Assembly (NCBI RefSeq): GCF_020525925.1
Contig: NZ_CP084876.1
Span: 1,240,001-1,304,000 of the forward strand
DNA: 64,000 nt
DNA from: Klebsiella quasipneumoniae subsp. quasipneumoniae
GTDB lineage: Bacteria; Pseudomonadota; Gammaproteobacteria; Enterobacterales; Enterobacteriaceae
Reading direction: 5' to 3'
Shown: positions 23,167-32,619 of the stretch, in pieces
Layout: each line of letters starts with the position of its first letter
How positions within the stretch are numbered: the stretch's first letter is position 1
The notes under the pieces: model-generated
The model's database searches: none
Told to the model about the DNA's origin: nothing
The model's input: only the letters and a program-made list of their open reading frames with translations
Translations under genes and position numbers: made by a program

Positions 23167-23865
23167 TTAAACGTTTTCCGCCTGGCCCGCTGTGATACTG
23201 CCCTTATGCTGGGTTTTTCCCGCCAGGTAGCGGGTCCGGAAGCGGGTGAAGTGTTCGCCAAGCGCTGCGGCGGCCGGCGCATCGCCCGCCAGATCCAGCA
23301 GGGCGATGGCCACTTCCGCGGTACAATATTGTCCGTCGGCGTGCGCCTCGCGCAGATGGTAGGCTGAGATGCGCGACAGATCGACGGAGATGATCGGCAG
23401 CGCGTCCAGATAAGGGCTCTTACGGAACATTTTACGCGCTTCGGTCCAGGTGCCGTCGAGCATGATAAACAGCGGCGGTTTGCCGGACGGCGGCGCGCTC
23501 AGGACCTGGCGCTCCGGTGCGGCGTAGGAGGCGGGGAACACCACCATCGGCTGGTAATCGGGATGGGCGACCAGATCGAGCAGCCCCTGCGGCGGCTCGG
23601 TTCTCGACCATTGATAAGCCTCGGTATTCGGCAGAATATCGGCGATGAGCCGGCCGGTGTTGCTGGGCTTCATCGGCTCCGTATCAAACATCACCAGGCA
23701 GAAACGACTGGTGGCCTGCGCCGGCGTTAACGTGGCGCACAGGCACTGCTTGAGCGGCAGCAGACAGCGCTGGCAGCGGCGGATGCGGTTGCCGCGAGCA
23801 AGGAAAGGGCGGGTGGCTCGCGCGAGACGTTCGGCGCGCAGGCGAAGGACAGCGTTATCAGTCAT
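23167..23865 (-). CDS. tapT: tRNA-uridine aminocarboxypropyltransferase TapT (DTW-domain, YfiP)
   Basis: Forms acp3U at position 47 of tRNAs from S-adenosylmethionine. It has 232 residues as in E. coli YfiP. The N-terminal Cys cluster (RCQRCLLPLKQCLC) can bind a metal, and the family signature MLDGTWTEARKMFRKS (DTW motif) is present, as is the conserved SRISAYHLREA. On the same strand and 34 bp before patZ. Confidence 0.92.
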   Translation of the reverse strand: MTDNAVLRLRAERLARATRPFLARGNRIRRCQRCLLPLKQCLCATLTPAQATSRFCLVMFDTEPMKPSNTGRLIADILPNTEAYQWSRTEPPQGLLDLVAHPDYQPMVVFPASYAAPERQVLSAPPSGKPPLFIMLDGTWTEARKMFRKSPYLDALPIISVDLSRISAYHLREAHADGQYCTAEVAIALLDLAGDAPAAAALGEHFTRFRTRYLAGKTQHKGSITAGQAENV

Positions 23866-23934
23866 GGGAGTCGCTAGTGAAAAACGCTATTGTCGCAGAG
23901 GCGAAAACGGGGCACAAGCGGTGCCCCGGAAGGA

Positions 23935-24360
23935 TTACTGCTGTCCGGCTTCGTTCAGCCAGCTATCAAATGGCGCTTTTGGCACCGCGCCATTAAGCAT
24001 GTCGATCACTTCGCCATTTTTGAACATCATGATGGTCGGGATGCTGCGGATACGAAACCGTGCGCTAAGCTCACGTTCCGCTTCGGTGTTAACTTTCACA
24101 AAACGCATCTTCCCGCTACGCTCTTCCGCGACGTCTTCAAAGATCGGCGCGAAGCTGCGGCAGGGACCGCACCATGGCGCCCAGAAATCGACAACGACCG
24201 GCAGATCGTCCTTTAAGAGTTTATCCAGCGTTGCCCCGGTCGCGTTGATGACGTCGCCATCAAAAAGATCGTGACCGCAGCGTCCGCACTTTGCGCCATC
24301 CGCGCTACGATCGTCCGGGAGGCGGTTCAGAGCCTGACAACTGGCACAAACGGTATTCAT
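23935..24360 (-). CDS. trxC: thioredoxin 2 (zinc-containing)
   Basis: Cytosolic disulfide reductase. The N-terminal zinc-ribbon (CASC at 5-8, CGRC at 26-29) distinguishes it from TrxA. The thioredoxin fold carries the active site [17 protein letters not shown] and the cis-proline segment RSIPTIMMF. It has 141 residues against 139 in E. coli, the extra ones at the C-terminus (AGQQ). In E. coli trxC is OxyR-induced; I did not identify an operator with confidence here. Confidence 0.96.
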   Translation of the reverse strand: MNTVCASCQALNRLPDDRSADGAKCGRCGHDLFDGDVINATGATLDKLLKDDLPVVVDFWAPWCGPCRSFAPIFEDVAEERSGKMRFVKVNTEAERELSARFRIRSIPTIMMFKNGEVIDMLNGAVPKAPFDSWLNEAGQQ

Positions 24361-24563
24361 AACTAACCTCTGGTTATGGGTTGCAACGTGGCACGTGGCC
24401 GATATGTTTCTGTGATGTTACATATTATCGATTAAGTGTTATTTAAGGACAATGCGTTTTGTTCGATGAGTGCAATAGAGGCCGTCTTTTAAACGAAATC
24501 ATGGCGAAGCGATGACACATCGGGTAATCTGCGCGCTTCGCGCAGCGCAGGTGGAGAAAATTG

Positions 24564-25649
24564 ATGAGCGACGAACTGAAAAATAAAAGCGGCAAGGTCA
24601 AAGTGATGTATGTCCGCAGTGATGATGATTCTGACAAACGCACCCATAACCCACGTACCGGGAAAGGGGGAGGTCGTCCAGGAAAATCTCGTGTTGACGG
24701 CCGCAGCCGCCCTGCGCGTGACGAACGAAACAGCCGCGGTGACGATCGTAAACGCGATGACCGCAAGCGTGATGAGCGCAAGCGCGATGATTTTAATCGT
24801 GACGATGCGTCCCCGTGGCGTACCGTTTCTCGCGCTCCTGGCGATGAGACGCCGGTAAAAGAGGATCATGGCGGGATCAGCGGGAAGAGCTTTATCGATC
24901 CGGAAGTACTGCGTCGCCAGCGTGCGGAAGAGACCCGCGTGTATGGTGAAAACGCCTGTCAGGCCCTGTTCCAGAGCCGCCCGGAAGCCATTGTCCGCGC
25001 CTGGTTTATCCAGAGTGTGACGCCGCGCTTTAAAGAGGCGCTGCGCTGGATGGCGGCTAACCGTAAAGCCTATCATGTGGTTGATGAAGCCGAGCTGGCG
25101 AAAGCCTCCGGGACCGATCACCACGGCGGCGTCTGCTTCCTGATCAAAAAACGCCACGGTACCTCTGTTGCCCAGTGGGTCGCGAAGGCCGCAGAAGAAG
25201 ATTGCGTTCTGGCGCTGGAGGACGTGGGTAACCCGCACAACCTCGGGGCGATCATGCGCAGCTGCGCGCACTTCGGCGTGAAGGGTGTTGTGGTTCAGGA
25301 TGCCGGCGTGCTGGAGTCCGGCGCGGCGATCCGTACGGCGGAAGGCGGTGCGGAACATGTTGAACCGATCACCGGCGACAGCTTCATCGATACTCTGGAT
25401 CAGTTCCGTCAGGCGGGCTACGCGATTGTCTCGACCTCCAGCCATAATGGTACCCCGCTGTTTAAAGCCGAGCTGCCGAAGAAAATGGTGCTGGTGTTAG
25501 GCCAGGAGCGCGATGGCCTGTCGGATGCAGCCATCTCCAGCGCGGACCTCAGCGTCGCCATCGATGGTACCGGCAATGTCGAAAGCCTGAACGTCTCTGT
25601 GGCGACCGGCGTCCTGCTGGCGGAATGGTGGCGTCAGAACAAGGCGTAA
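24564..25649 (+). CDS. yfiF: SpoU/TrmH-family RNA methyltransferase YfiF
   Basis: A 361-residue putative tRNA/rRNA 2'-O-methyltransferase; its substrate is not established. The N-terminal about 95 residues are basic and disordered, followed by a SpoU substrate-binding domain ([21 protein letters not shown]) and a SPOUT domain with motifs [30 protein letters not shown] and [15 protein letters not shown]. It is about 16 residues longer than E. coli YfiF because of a tandem 15-bp repeat at 24741-24800 encoding DDRKR-type units. GGTGGAG precedes the ATG at 24564; an in-frame TTG at 24561 is less likely. Confidence 0.92.
   Translation: MSDELKNKSGKVKVMYVRSDDDSDKRTHNPRTGKGGGRPGKSRVDGRSRPARDERNSRGDDRKRDDRKRDERKRDDFNRDDASPWRTVSRAPGDETPVKEDHGGISGKSFIDPEVLRRQRAEETRVYGENACQALFQSRPEAIVRAWFIQSVTPRFKEALRWMAANRKAYHVVDEAELAKASGTDHHGGVCFLIKKRHGTSVAQWVAKAAEEDCVLALEDVGNPHNLGAIMRSCAHFGVKGVVVQDAGVLESGAAIRTAEGGAEHVEPITGDSFIDTLDQFRQAGYAIVSTSSHNGTPLFKAELPKKMVLVLGQERDGLSDAAISSADLSVAIDGTGNVESLNVSVATGVLLAEWWRQNKA
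24741..24800 (+). repeat. four imperfect 15-bp tandem repeats inside yfiF
   Basis: Units GACGATCGTAAACGC, GATGACCGCAAGCGT, GATGAGCGCAAGCGC and GATGATTTTAATCGT encode [15 protein letters not shown] and DDFNR in the disordered N-terminal tail. Repeat number could vary by slippage without breaking the frame. Confidence 0.85.
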
Positions 25650-25667
25650 TACCTGTCCCTGAATATA

Positions 25668-25694
25668 AAAGCCAGCTGATGCTGGCTTTTTTTA
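25668..25694. terminator. terminator between convergent yfiF and ung
   Basis: AAAGCCAGC-TGAT-GCTGGCTTT with A residues before and T residues after, so it can act in both directions. Confidence 0.88.
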
Positions 25695-25704
25695 TGGCTG
25701 TCGA

Positions 25705-26394
25705 TCACTCGCTTTCGGCGGGAAGGACCGGCATCCAGTCAATCGGCGCTTCGCCGCGATCGGCCAGCCACTGATTGGTTTGCACGAAATGGTTGCTGCC
25801 AAAGAAGCCGCGATGCGCGGAGAGCGGTGAAGGGTGCGGCGCCTTCAGTACGCAGTGGCGCTGGCGATCGATAATCGCGCCTTTCTTCTGCGCATGGGAG
25901 CCCCACAGCAGAAAGACCACCCCCTCGCAGTGCTCATTGATTAACGCGATTACCTTATCGGTAAACGTCTCCCAGCCGAGGCTGGCGTGCGAGTGCGCCT
26001 GCCCGGCGCGGACGGTCAGGACCGTATTAAGCAGGAGCACCCCCTGGCGCGCCCAGCTTTCCAGGTAACCATGGGTAGGGCGGGTAAAGCCAGGGATAGT
26101 GGCCTCCAGCTCTTTGTACATATTCAGCAGCGAGGGCGGGATAGCGACGCCGGGGCGAACCGAGAACGCCAGACCGTGGGCTTGCCCCGGGCCGTGATAG
26201 GGGTCCTGACCGAGAATGACGACTTTGACATCGCCCAGTTCGGTAAAGCGAAACGCATTAAAGACATCTTTTTGCGGTGGATAGATGGTGATCCCGGACT
26301 GGCGCTCTTCGGCGACGGTCTTCAGAGTATTGAGAAAATAGGGTTGTTGCTTTTCATCCGCCAGCACGTCATGCCAGGTTAAAGGGGTGGTCAT
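25705..26394 (-). CDS. ung: uracil-DNA glycosylase
   Basis: Removes uracil from DNA at the start of base-excision repair. It has 229 residues, the E. coli length. Motifs: the catalytic water-activating loop [22 protein letters not shown] (Asp in GQDPYH) and the DNA-intercalation loop [17 protein letters not shown]. The ATG at 26394 follows GGAG; a longer frame to 26484 lacks a ribosome-binding site and is not family-like. Confidence 0.97.
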   Translation of the reverse strand: MTTPLTWHDVLADEKQQPYFLNTLKTVAEERQSGITIYPPQKDVFNAFRFTELGDVKVVILGQDPYHGPGQAHGLAFSVRPGVAIPPSLLNMYKELEATIPGFTRPTHGYLESWARQGVLLLNTVLTVRAGQAHSHASLGWETFTDKVIALINEHCEGVVFLLWGSHAQKKGAIIDRQRHCVLKAPHPSPLSAHRGFFGSNHFVQTNQWLADRGEAPIDWMPVLPAESE

Positions 26395-26532
26395 CTTGCT
26401 CTCCTGCAAAGGGTCATCGCTATAGCTTAACGGCTTCTTTCTACAGAACAAAATCGGCACGGCTTGACGCGGGCCTTTATGCAAAAAAAATTGAAAATTT
26501 ACAAAATTATTTATAGCGGCTTATGGCGTAAC

Positions 26533-26546
26533 TTGATGTAAAACAA
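26533..26546. promoter_or_regulatory. upstream FNR site of grcA
   Basis: TTGAT-GTAA-AACAA matches the FNR consensus TTGAT-N4-ATCAA with one mismatch. Its centre is 53 bp upstream of the second site, the same separation as the -93.5 and -40.5 sites of E. coli yfiD. Confidence 0.75.
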
Positions 26547-26585
26547 TAAAATCCTTGCATAACCACTTAGAGTGAGTGGTTTTTA

Positions 26586-26599
26586 TTGATTTACATCAA
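26586..26599. promoter_or_regulatory. FNR site at the grcA promoter
   Basis: TTGAT-TTAC-ATCAA is a perfect FNR palindrome. A -10-like TATATA (26622-26627) places transcription start near 26633, putting this site at about -40.5, a class II activator position. Confidence 0.88.
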
Positions 26600-26705
26600 A
26601 GAATGCCGAGGGTGTGGCTGATATATATACACTCATACAACAATGGTTTTACCAATTGGCCGCGAAGAGGCCAAAATCGAATAAACACTGCCTGGGAGGC
26701 ATCAA

Positions 26706-27089
26706 ATGATTACTGGTATCCAAATTACTAAAGCGGCAAACGACGACCTGCTGAACTCTTTCTGGCTGCTGGATAGCGAAAAAGGCGAAGCGCGTTGCCT
26801 GTGCGCCAAAGGTGGTTTTGCGGAAGATGACGTGGTGGCAGTCAGCAAACTGGGTGAAATCGAATACCGTGAAATCCCGGTAGACGTGAAACCAGAAGTT
26901 CGCGTGGAAGGCGGTCAGCACCTGAACGTTAACGTGCTGCGTCGCGAAACCCTGCTGGACGCGGTTGAGCATCCGGAAAAATACCCGCAGCTGACCATTC
27001 GTGTTTCCGGCTACGCGGTACGCTTCAACTCCCTGACTCCGGAACAGCAGCGCGACGTTATCGCTCGTACCTTTACCGAAAGCCTGTAA
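26706..27089 (+). CDS. grcA: autonomous glycyl radical cofactor GrcA (YfiD)
   Basis: A small protein that replaces the damaged glycyl-radical domain of pyruvate formate-lyase after oxygen exposure. It has 127 residues as in E. coli. The C-terminal half mimics the PflB C-terminus, with radical Gly102 in [25 protein letters not shown] precedes the ATG. FNR sites upstream fit induction under low oxygen. Confidence 0.97.
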   Translation: MITGIQITKAANDDLLNSFWLLDSEKGEARCLCAKGGFAEDDVVAVSKLGEIEYREIPVDVKPEVRVEGGQHLNVNVLRRETLLDAVEHPEKYPQLTIRVSGYAVRFNSLTPEQQRDVIARTFTESL

Positions 27090-27106
27090 GGCTAACGCCA
27101 GATGTG

Positions 27107-27136
27107 AAAACGCCGGGATATCCCGGCGTTTTTTTT
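27107..27136. terminator. bidirectional terminator between grcA and srmB
   Basis: A perfect palindrome AAAACGCCGGGA-TA-TCCCGGCGTTTT followed by more T residues. It ends grcA and overlaps the srmB stop codon. Confidence 0.9.
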
Positions 27137-28466
27137 ACTCTTCGCTCGACACTGATGGTGTCCCGGTCGCGCTTGGCTTCCGGCGCTTACCGATATTTTT
27201 CGTATCGCGGTGGCGCTTCTTCACCCGCGGCTTCTCTTTTTCTTTCTCTTTTTTCTCGGCGCGTTTCGCCAGCACTTTCTTCGATGGTTTACCGGTCAAC
27301 TTCTCGCTTGGCGCGCGGGTTTTGGGTCGCAATTCATCAATCACGCGAGCTTTCAGCGGTTCTTCAACGTAGCGGCCGATCTTGCCCAGCAGCAGGTGAT
27401 CGTGCGCTTCAACCAGCGAAATCGCGGTGCCTTTCTTACCTGCGCGGCCGGTACGACCGATACGGTGCAGATAGATGTCGGCGGTGCGCGGCATATCGAA
27501 GTTAAAGACGTGGCTGACGTCCGGAATATCGATACCGCGGGCGGCGACGTCGGTGGCGATCAGCACGTTTACGCGGCCGTCGGTCAGACGCTTAATGGCT
27601 TCGTTACGCTTGGCCTGCACCATCTCGCCTTCCAGCCAGCAGGTGTTAATCCCCGCTTCACGCAGCCAGTTGGCCAGCTCATGCACGCGCTCGCGCTTGC
27701 GCACAAAGACGATAGCGCGGGTAGCTTCCGGCTGTTGCAGCAGATTCACCAGCAGCCTGGTCTTATGTTCGATATCGTCCGCGCGATAGTACCATTGATG
27801 GATTTTCTTACGCTCGCGAGTCGACGGGGTAGCGGAAACTTCAACCGGCTCTTCCAGCAGGCGCTCAGCGAAGTCTTTGATCGCATCGCCTTCCAGCGTC
27901 GCGGAGAACAGCATGGTCTGCTTGCGCCAGCGGGTTTCACCGGCGATGGTTTCGATATCCTGCGCAAAGCCCATGTCCAGCATGCGGTCGGCTTCATCGA
28001 GGATCAGGGTCTCGACGGCGCGGCAGTCGAAGTTCTCTTCTTTTATATACTGCAGCAGGCGACCAGTGGTGGCGACCACGATGTCCTGGTTTTCGCTGAA
28101 CACTTCCGCGTGGTTCATGTAGGCTACGCCGCCGGTAATGGTGGCGATATCCAGATGGGTATGCTTCGCCAGCTCGCGGGCGTGGTCAGCCACCTGCATC
28201 GCCAGCTCACGGGTCGGCGTCAGGATAAGAATACGCGGCGGGCCGGATTTCTTACGCGGGAAATCGAGCAGGTGCTGCAACGCTGGCAGCAGATACGCCG
28301 CCGTTTTACCGGTGCCGGTCGGCGCTGAACCGAGAATGTCACGGCCATCGAGCGCAGGCGGAATAGCGGCGGCCTGAATGGCTGTCGGGCGAGTGAAACC
28401 TTTATCCTGGAGGGCTTCCAGCAGGTTTTCATCGAGTTCAAGTTCGGAAAAAGTCGTTACAGTCAT
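27135..28466 (-). CDS. srmB: ATP-dependent RNA helicase SrmB (DEAD-box)
   Basis: Assists early assembly of the 50S subunit. It has 443 residues (E. coli 444). DEAD-box motifs in order: Q motif (GFTRPTAIQAAAIP), motif I SAPTGTGKT, Ia PTRELAMQV, II LDEADRMLDMGF, III FSATL, IV RAIVFVRKRE, V NVLIATDVAARGID and VI HRIGRTGRAGKKG. The C-terminal tail from about 395 is very basic (KKEKEKEKPRVKKRHRD), as expected for RNA binding. Confidence 0.97.
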   Translation of the reverse strand: MTVTTFSELELDENLLEALQDKGFTRPTAIQAAAIPPALDGRDILGSAPTGTGKTAAYLLPALQHLLDFPRKKSGPPRILILTPTRELAMQVADHARELAKHTHLDIATITGGVAYMNHAEVFSENQDIVVATTGRLLQYIKEENFDCRAVETLILDEADRMLDMGFAQDIETIAGETRWRKQTMLFSATLEGDAIKDFAERLLEEPVEVSATPSTRERKKIHQWYYRADDIEHKTRLLVNLLQQPEATRAIVFVRKRERVHELANWLREAGINTCWLEGEMVQAKRNEAIKRLTDGRVNVLIATDVAARGIDIPDVSHVFNFDMPRTADIYLHRIGRTGRAGKKGTAISLVEAHDHLLLGKIGRYVEEPLKARVIDELRPKTRAPSEKLTGKPSKKVLAKRAEKKEKEKEKPRVKKRHRDTKNIGKRRKPSATGTPSVSSEE

Positions 28467-28598
28467 GTTCTACCTCTGAGTGGGCCGCCGATTATAGACG
28501 TTACTGACGTAATGTTCATCTGTTTGTAAGGCTATCTGTTCTCCGGTATTGTGCATAGCCTTACGTTCAGGAGTTTTTTGTCGGCAAGGTTATTGAGG

Positions 28599-29336
28599 AT
28601 GTCTCAGTCGAAGTTTGCGCTGCCGCGCAATGGTTTTACCTTCAAACAGTTTTTTGTCGCCCACGATCGTTGCGCGATGAAGGTGGGTACCGACGGCATT
28701 TTGCTCGGCGCCTGGGCGCCGATTGCCGGGGTGAAACATGTGCTGGATATTGGCGCCGGCAGCGGCCTGCTGGCGCTAATGCTCGCGCAGCGTACCGGCG
28801 ATGATGTGCGTGTCGATGCGGTCGAACTGGATGAGGAGGCCGCCGCCCAGGCGCAGGAAAATGCCCTTGCGTCGCCATGGGCTTCGCGGGTTGAGGTCTG
28901 TCAGGTCGATATTCATCAGTGGCAGCCGCCGCAGACCCGACGCTATCAACTGATAATCAGTAACCCGCCCTTTTTTGCGGAAGGGGTGCCTTGCGCCACC
29001 TCGCAGCGGGAGCAGGCGCGGTATACCACGACGCTCGATCACGCTTCTCTGCTGACCTGTGCCGCTGAGCATATCACCGAAGAAGGCTTTTTTTGCGTGG
29101 TGCTGCCGGTCGATATCGGAAATGCGTTTATCGAACGGGCAACCGCGATGGGCTGGCACCTGCGACTGCGCACTGATGTGGCGGAGACCGAGATGCGGCC
29201 GCCGCATCGGGTGCTGCTGGCTTTCTCCCCGACGGCGGGGGAGTGTTTCAGCGACAGGCTGGCGATCCGCGGGCCAGAGCAGCAGTATTCAGAAGGCTTT
29301 ACCGCTCTGACCGAGGATTTTTATCTCTTTATGTGA
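28599..29336 (+). CDS. trmN6: tRNA1(Val) (adenine(37)-N6)-methyltransferase
   Basis: Methylates A37 of tRNA-Val1 (E. coli YfiC). The ATG at 28599 gives 245 residues, the E. coli length; AAGGT lies 9 bases upstream. SAM-binding motif [18 protein letters not shown] and catalytic motif IISNPPFF are present; the motif is NPPF rather than the NPPY I recall in E. coli, still within the N6-methyltransferase N-P-P-[YF] pattern. Converges on nadB with a 16-bp overlap of the coding ends. Confidence 0.94.
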   Translation: MSQSKFALPRNGFTFKQFFVAHDRCAMKVGTDGILLGAWAPIAGVKHVLDIGAGSGLLALMLAQRTGDDVRVDAVELDEEAAAQAQENALASPWASRVEVCQVDIHQWQPPQTRRYQLIISNPPFFAEGVPCATSQREQARYTTTLDHASLLTCAAEHITEEGFFCVVLPVDIGNAFIERATAMGWHLRLRTDVAETEMRPPHRVLLAFSPTAGECFSDRLAIRGPEQQYSEGFTALTEDFYLFM

Positions 29337-30940
29337 GCCAGGGGCGACAATATCGACGGACCGCTGTTCGGCAGCGGCTGCGGATAGTCGAGGGTGTAAT
29401 GCAGTCCCCGGCTCTCTTTGCGCAACATCGCGCAGCGTACGATAAGTTCCGCCACCTGCACCAGATTGCGCAGCTCCAGCAGATTATTCGAGACGCGGAA
29501 GCGGGCGTAATACTCATCCAGCTCCTGCTGCAGCATGGTAATGCGCCGCAGGGCGCGCTCCAGCCTGCGGGTGGTGCGCACAATCCCCACGTAATCCCAC
29601 ATCAGCAGGCGCAGCTCGTGCCAGTTATGCTGGATAACCACCAGTTCATCCGGGATCTCCACCTGACTTTCATCCCACGCCGGCAGGGTGCTGACCTTCT
29701 GGGCCAGCGGCAGGCGACGGGCAATATCTTCTGCGGCGGACCAGCCGTATACCAGACACTCCAGCAGCGAGTTCGAGGCCATACGGTTCGCGCCGTGCAG
29801 CCCGGTATAGCTGACTTCGCCGATGGCGTATAACCCATCGACGTCGGTGCGGCCATTATCATCCACCATCACGCCGCCGCAGGTGTAATGCGCGGCAGGG
29901 ACGACCGGCACCGGATCTTTGGTTAAATCAATTCCCAGACCGAGCAGCTTTTCGTAAATCATCGGGAAGTGCTGGCGAACAAACGCCTCGGGTTTATGGC
30001 TGATATCAAGGAACATACAGTCAACGCCAAGGCGCTTCATCTCATGATCGATGGCGCGGGCGACGATATCGCGTGGGGCCAACTCGCCGCGTTCGTCAAA
30101 GTCCGGCATAAAGCGGGTGCCGTCCGGGCGTTTAAGGTGGGCGCCTTCGCCGCGCAGCGCTTCGGTCAGCAGGAAATTGCGCGCCTGCGGATGATACAGC
30201 GCGGTGGGGTGAAACTGGTTGAATTCCAGATTCGCCACCCGGCAGCCCGCCCGCCAGGCCATCGCGATACCGTCTCCGGAAGAGACGTCGGGGTTAGTGG
30301 TGTATTGATAAACCTTGGCGGCTCCGCCGGTGGCGAGCACTACCGCCTTCGCGCTGCAGGTTTCCACGCGCTCTTTATTGCGGTTCCAGATCCATGCCCC
30401 GACCACCCGGCGCGTGCCCGGCAGGCCAATCTTATCCGATACGATCAAGTCGACGGCATTGCTGCGCTCAAGGATGCGGATATTGGGATGGGCGAGGGCT
30501 TTATCGACCAGCGTCGTCTCCACCGCTTTGCCGGTAGCGTCGGCGGCGTGAAGAATGCGCCGATGGCTGTGGCCCCCTTCGCGCGTGAGATGATAGCTCT
30601 CTTCGCCATTGGCCTGGACCTGGGTGTCAAACAATACGCCCTGATCGATAAGCCACTGGACGCATGGTCTGGCGTTGCTGGCGACGAAGGTGACCGCATG
30701 GCGATCGCATAACCCTGCGCCGGCGATCAGGGTATCTTCGACATGGGATTCAATACTGTCGGTCTCGTCGAAGACGGCGGCAATCCCGCCCTGCGCATAG
30801 AACGTCGAACCTTCGCTGATCGGCCCTTTACTCAACACCGTCACCGAACTGTGCTCTGCCAGGCGCAGCGCAAGAGAGAGGCCGGCAGCGCCGCTGCCGA
30901 TAATCAACACATCACAAGAGAAGTCAGGAGTGGTATTCAT
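29321..30940 (-). CDS. nadB: L-aspartate oxidase
   Basis: FAD enzyme that oxidises aspartate to iminoaspartate, the first step of de novo NAD synthesis (followed by NadA). It has 539 residues (E. coli 540). The N-terminal FAD motif is [19 protein letters not shown]; succinate-dehydrogenase-like flavoprotein motifs [27 protein letters not shown] and [10 protein letters not shown] follow. A NadR operator sits in its leader at 30947-30964. Confidence 0.97.
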   Translation of the reverse strand: MNTTPDFSCDVLIIGSGAAGLSLALRLAEHSSVTVLSKGPISEGSTFYAQGGIAAVFDETDSIESHVEDTLIAGAGLCDRHAVTFVASNARPCVQWLIDQGVLFDTQVQANGEESYHLTREGGHSHRRILHAADATGKAVETTLVDKALAHPNIRILERSNAVDLIVSDKIGLPGTRRVVGAWIWNRNKERVETCSAKAVVLATGGAAKVYQYTTNPDVSSGDGIAMAWRAGCRVANLEFNQFHPTALYHPQARNFLLTEALRGEGAHLKRPDGTRFMPDFDERGELAPRDIVARAIDHEMKRLGVDCMFLDISHKPEAFVRQHFPMIYEKLLGLGIDLTKDPVPVVPAAHYTCGGVMVDDNGRTDVDGLYAIGEVSYTGLHGANRMASNSLLECLVYGWSAAEDIARRLPLAQKVSTLPAWDESQVEIPDELVVIQHNWHELRLLMWDYVGIVRTTRRLERALRRITMLQQELDEYYARFRVSNNLLELRNLVQVAELIVRCAMLRKESRGLHYTLDYPQPLPNSGPSILSPLAHIKR

Positions 30941-30946
30941 CGTCTT

Positions 30947-30964
30947 TGTTTAATTTACTAAACA
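30947..30964 (-). promoter_or_regulatory. NadR operator of nadB
   Basis: TGTTTA-ATTTAC-TAAACA is a perfect 6+6 inverted repeat matching the NadR box TGTTTA-N6-TAAACA. It lies 7 bp upstream of the nadB start codon, so NAD-dependent repression is expected. Confidence 0.88.
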
Positions 30965-31200
30965 CATTTAGCTCACAATAGCACCAGCTCGTGAGGAATC
31001 GTACAATTTTTTTTAACTGGCGTTGTGACGGCTAAACAGCAGGCGAGCGGAAACGGTCTGGAGCACGGCGAAAATGAGACGCGTGGCAGGTTGATAGCAT
31101 TGGATTTTATAGTGAAATAAACGCCGTGTTACGATACCCTTCAGACGGGCCTGCGCTTTTTCTTATTGACTAACCTATCGTTTAGCAACCTGGGCATATA

Positions 31201-31395
31201 ATGATTGATAACGATCTGCCGCCGTTGCCAGACAAAAAACAAAAGCGTAACGGAACTTTATTGTTTTCATACACTCCAAGAGTCAGCTTGCTCATAATGC
31301 AGATTTTGGGTGGTGTTTTGAAGACGCATGGGAATTGGGTTTGGGGAGACATTACCTCGGATGAGCGAGCAGTTAACGGATCAGGTCCTTGTTGA
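31201..31395 (+). CDS. rseD: candidate leader ORF overlapping rpoE (rseD-like)
   Basis: An open frame of up to 64 codons (MIDNDLPPLPDKKQKRNGTLL...) ends at 31395, 35 bp inside rpoE in another frame. In E. coli an upstream ORF, rseD, overlaps rpoE and couples its translation, with CsrA repression. The true start is unsure: the ATG at 31201 would be read only from an upstream promoter, because the sigma-E promoter at 31252-31279 starts transcripts downstream of it, where an in-frame ATG occurs at 31297. The position and overlap fit; function is inferred from E. coli. Confidence 0.5.
   Translation: MIDNDLPPLPDKKQKRNGTLLFSYTPRVSLLIMQILGGVLKTHGNWVWGDITSDERAVNGSGPC
31252..31279 (+). promoter_or_regulatory. 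sigma-E promoter of rpoE (autoregulatory)
   Basis: GGAACTT, 16 bases, then TCCAA resembles the sigma-E consensus GGAACTT-N15-16-TCAAA/TCTGA. It lies about 80 bp before the rpoE start and fits known positive autoregulation of rpoE. Confidence 0.75.
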
Positions 31396-31936
31396 ACGGG
31401 TCCAGAAAGGAGATCAGAAAGCGTTTAATTTGCTGGTAGTGCGCTATCAGCATAAGGTCGCGAGCCTGGTTTCCCGCTATGTACCGCCGGGCGATATCGC
31501 TGACGTCGTTCAGGAATCGTTCGTTAAGGCATGGCGTGCGCTGGACTCTTTCCGGGGAGATAGCGCTTTTTACACCTGGTTATACCGTATCGCCGTCAAT
31601 ACGGCGAAGAATTATCTGGTTGCTCAGGGACGCCGTCCGCCGTCCAGCGATGTTGACGCTAACGAGGCGGAAAACTTCGAAAGCGGCGGGGCGTTGAAAG
31701 AAATTTCGAACCCTGAGAACTTAATGTTGTCAGAAGAACTGAGACAAATAGTTTTTCGTACCATTGAATCGCTTCCGGAAGATTTACGCATGGCAATTAC
31801 GTTACGGGAGCTGGATGGCCTAAGCTATGAAGAGATAGCCGCTATCATGGATTGTCCGGTTGGGACGGTGCGTTCGCGTATCTTCCGGGCGCGAGAAGCT
31901 ATTGATAATAAAGTTCAACCGCTTATCAGGCGTTGA
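31361..31936 (+). CDS. rpoE: RNA polymerase sigma-E factor
   Basis: ECF sigma factor for the envelope stress response. It has 191 residues as in E. coli. Region 2 (VARYQHK-like LVVRYQHKVASLV, DVVQESFVKAWRALDSFRGDSAFYTWLYRIAVNTAKNYL) and region 4 (LPEDLRMAITLRELDGLSYEEIAAIMDCPVGTVRSRIFRARE) are clear. The ATG at 31361 has a weak Shine-Dalgarno (GGGGAG at a distance), which fits translation coupled to the overlapping upstream ORF. Head of rpoE-rseA-rseB-rseC. Confidence 0.98.
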   Translation: MSEQLTDQVLVERVQKGDQKAFNLLVVRYQHKVASLVSRYVPPGDIADVVQESFVKAWRALDSFRGDSAFYTWLYRIAVNTAKNYLVAQGRRPPSSDVDANEAENFESGGALKEISNPENLMLSEELRQIVFRTIESLPEDLRMAITLRELDGLSYEEIAAIMDCPVGTVRSRIFRAREAIDNKVQPLIRR

Positions 31937-31968
31937 CGATAGCGGAATACTGGAAAAGGGTATCAGGC

Positions 31969-32619
31969 ATGCAGAAAGAAAAACTTTCGGCTTTAATGGA
32001 TGGTGAAACGCTGGATAACGAACTGCTCAACGAGCTGAGTCGTTCTTCTGAGATGCAAAAAACCTGGGAGAGTTATCACCTTATCCGCGATACGCTGCGT
32101 GGCGATACCGCAGAGGTGCTGCAATTTGATATCTCCGCCCGGGTGATGGCCGCCATTGAAAATGAGCCCGTTCGTCAGACGGCGCCGCTTATTCCTGAAT
32201 CTCAGCCCGCACCGCACCAGTGGCGGCAGATGCCGTTCTGGAACAAAGTGCGTCCGTGGGCTAGCTCACTGACCCAGATGGGCGTTGCCGCCTGCGTATC
32301 GCTTGCGGTTATCGTCGGCGTCCAGCACTATAATGGGCAGTCTGATGCCGCTCAGCAGCCAGAGGCGCCGGTGTTCAATACGCTGCCGATGATGGGTAAA
32401 GCGAGCCCGGTAAGCCTTGGCGTACCGGCTGACGTATCAGCAGGTAGCGGCCAGCAGGCTCAGGTCCAGGAACAGCGTCGGCGGATTAACGCCATGCTGC
32501 AGGACTACGAACTGCAGCGCCGCCTGCACGCTGAGCAGCTTCAGTTTGGCCAGGCCCAGACTCAGCAGGCCGCAGTCCAGGTGCCGGGTTATCAAACTTT
32601 AGGAACGCAATCGCAGTAA
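31969..32619 (+). CDS. rseA: anti-sigma-E factor RseA
   Basis: Inner-membrane protein whose cytosolic N-terminus holds sigma-E; DegS and RseP cleave it under stress. It has 216 residues, starting MQKEKLSALMDGETLDNELL. The sigma-binding domain (1-90) is followed by one membrane helix (about 101-118; MGVAACVSLAVIVGVQHY) and a periplasmic, Gln-rich C-terminus that binds RseB. The ATG at 31969 gives the E. coli length; a longer frame from 31933 overlaps rpoE and is rejected. Confidence 0.97.
   Translation: MQKEKLSALMDGETLDNELLNELSRSSEMQKTWESYHLIRDTLRGDTAEVLQFDISARVMAAIENEPVRQTAPLIPESQPAPHQWRQMPFWNKVRPWASSLTQMGVAACVSLAVIVGVQHYNGQSDAAQQPEAPVFNTLPMMGKASPVSLGVPADVSAGSGQQAQVQEQRRRINAMLQDYELQRRLHAEQLQFGQAQTQQAAVQVPGYQTLGTQSQ

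Noticed and set aside
24489..25445. 318-codon antisense ORF opposite yfiF
   Set aside because: Shadow frame created by the repetitive charged N-terminal coding sequence of yfiF; the plus-strand frame has clear SPOUT motifs.
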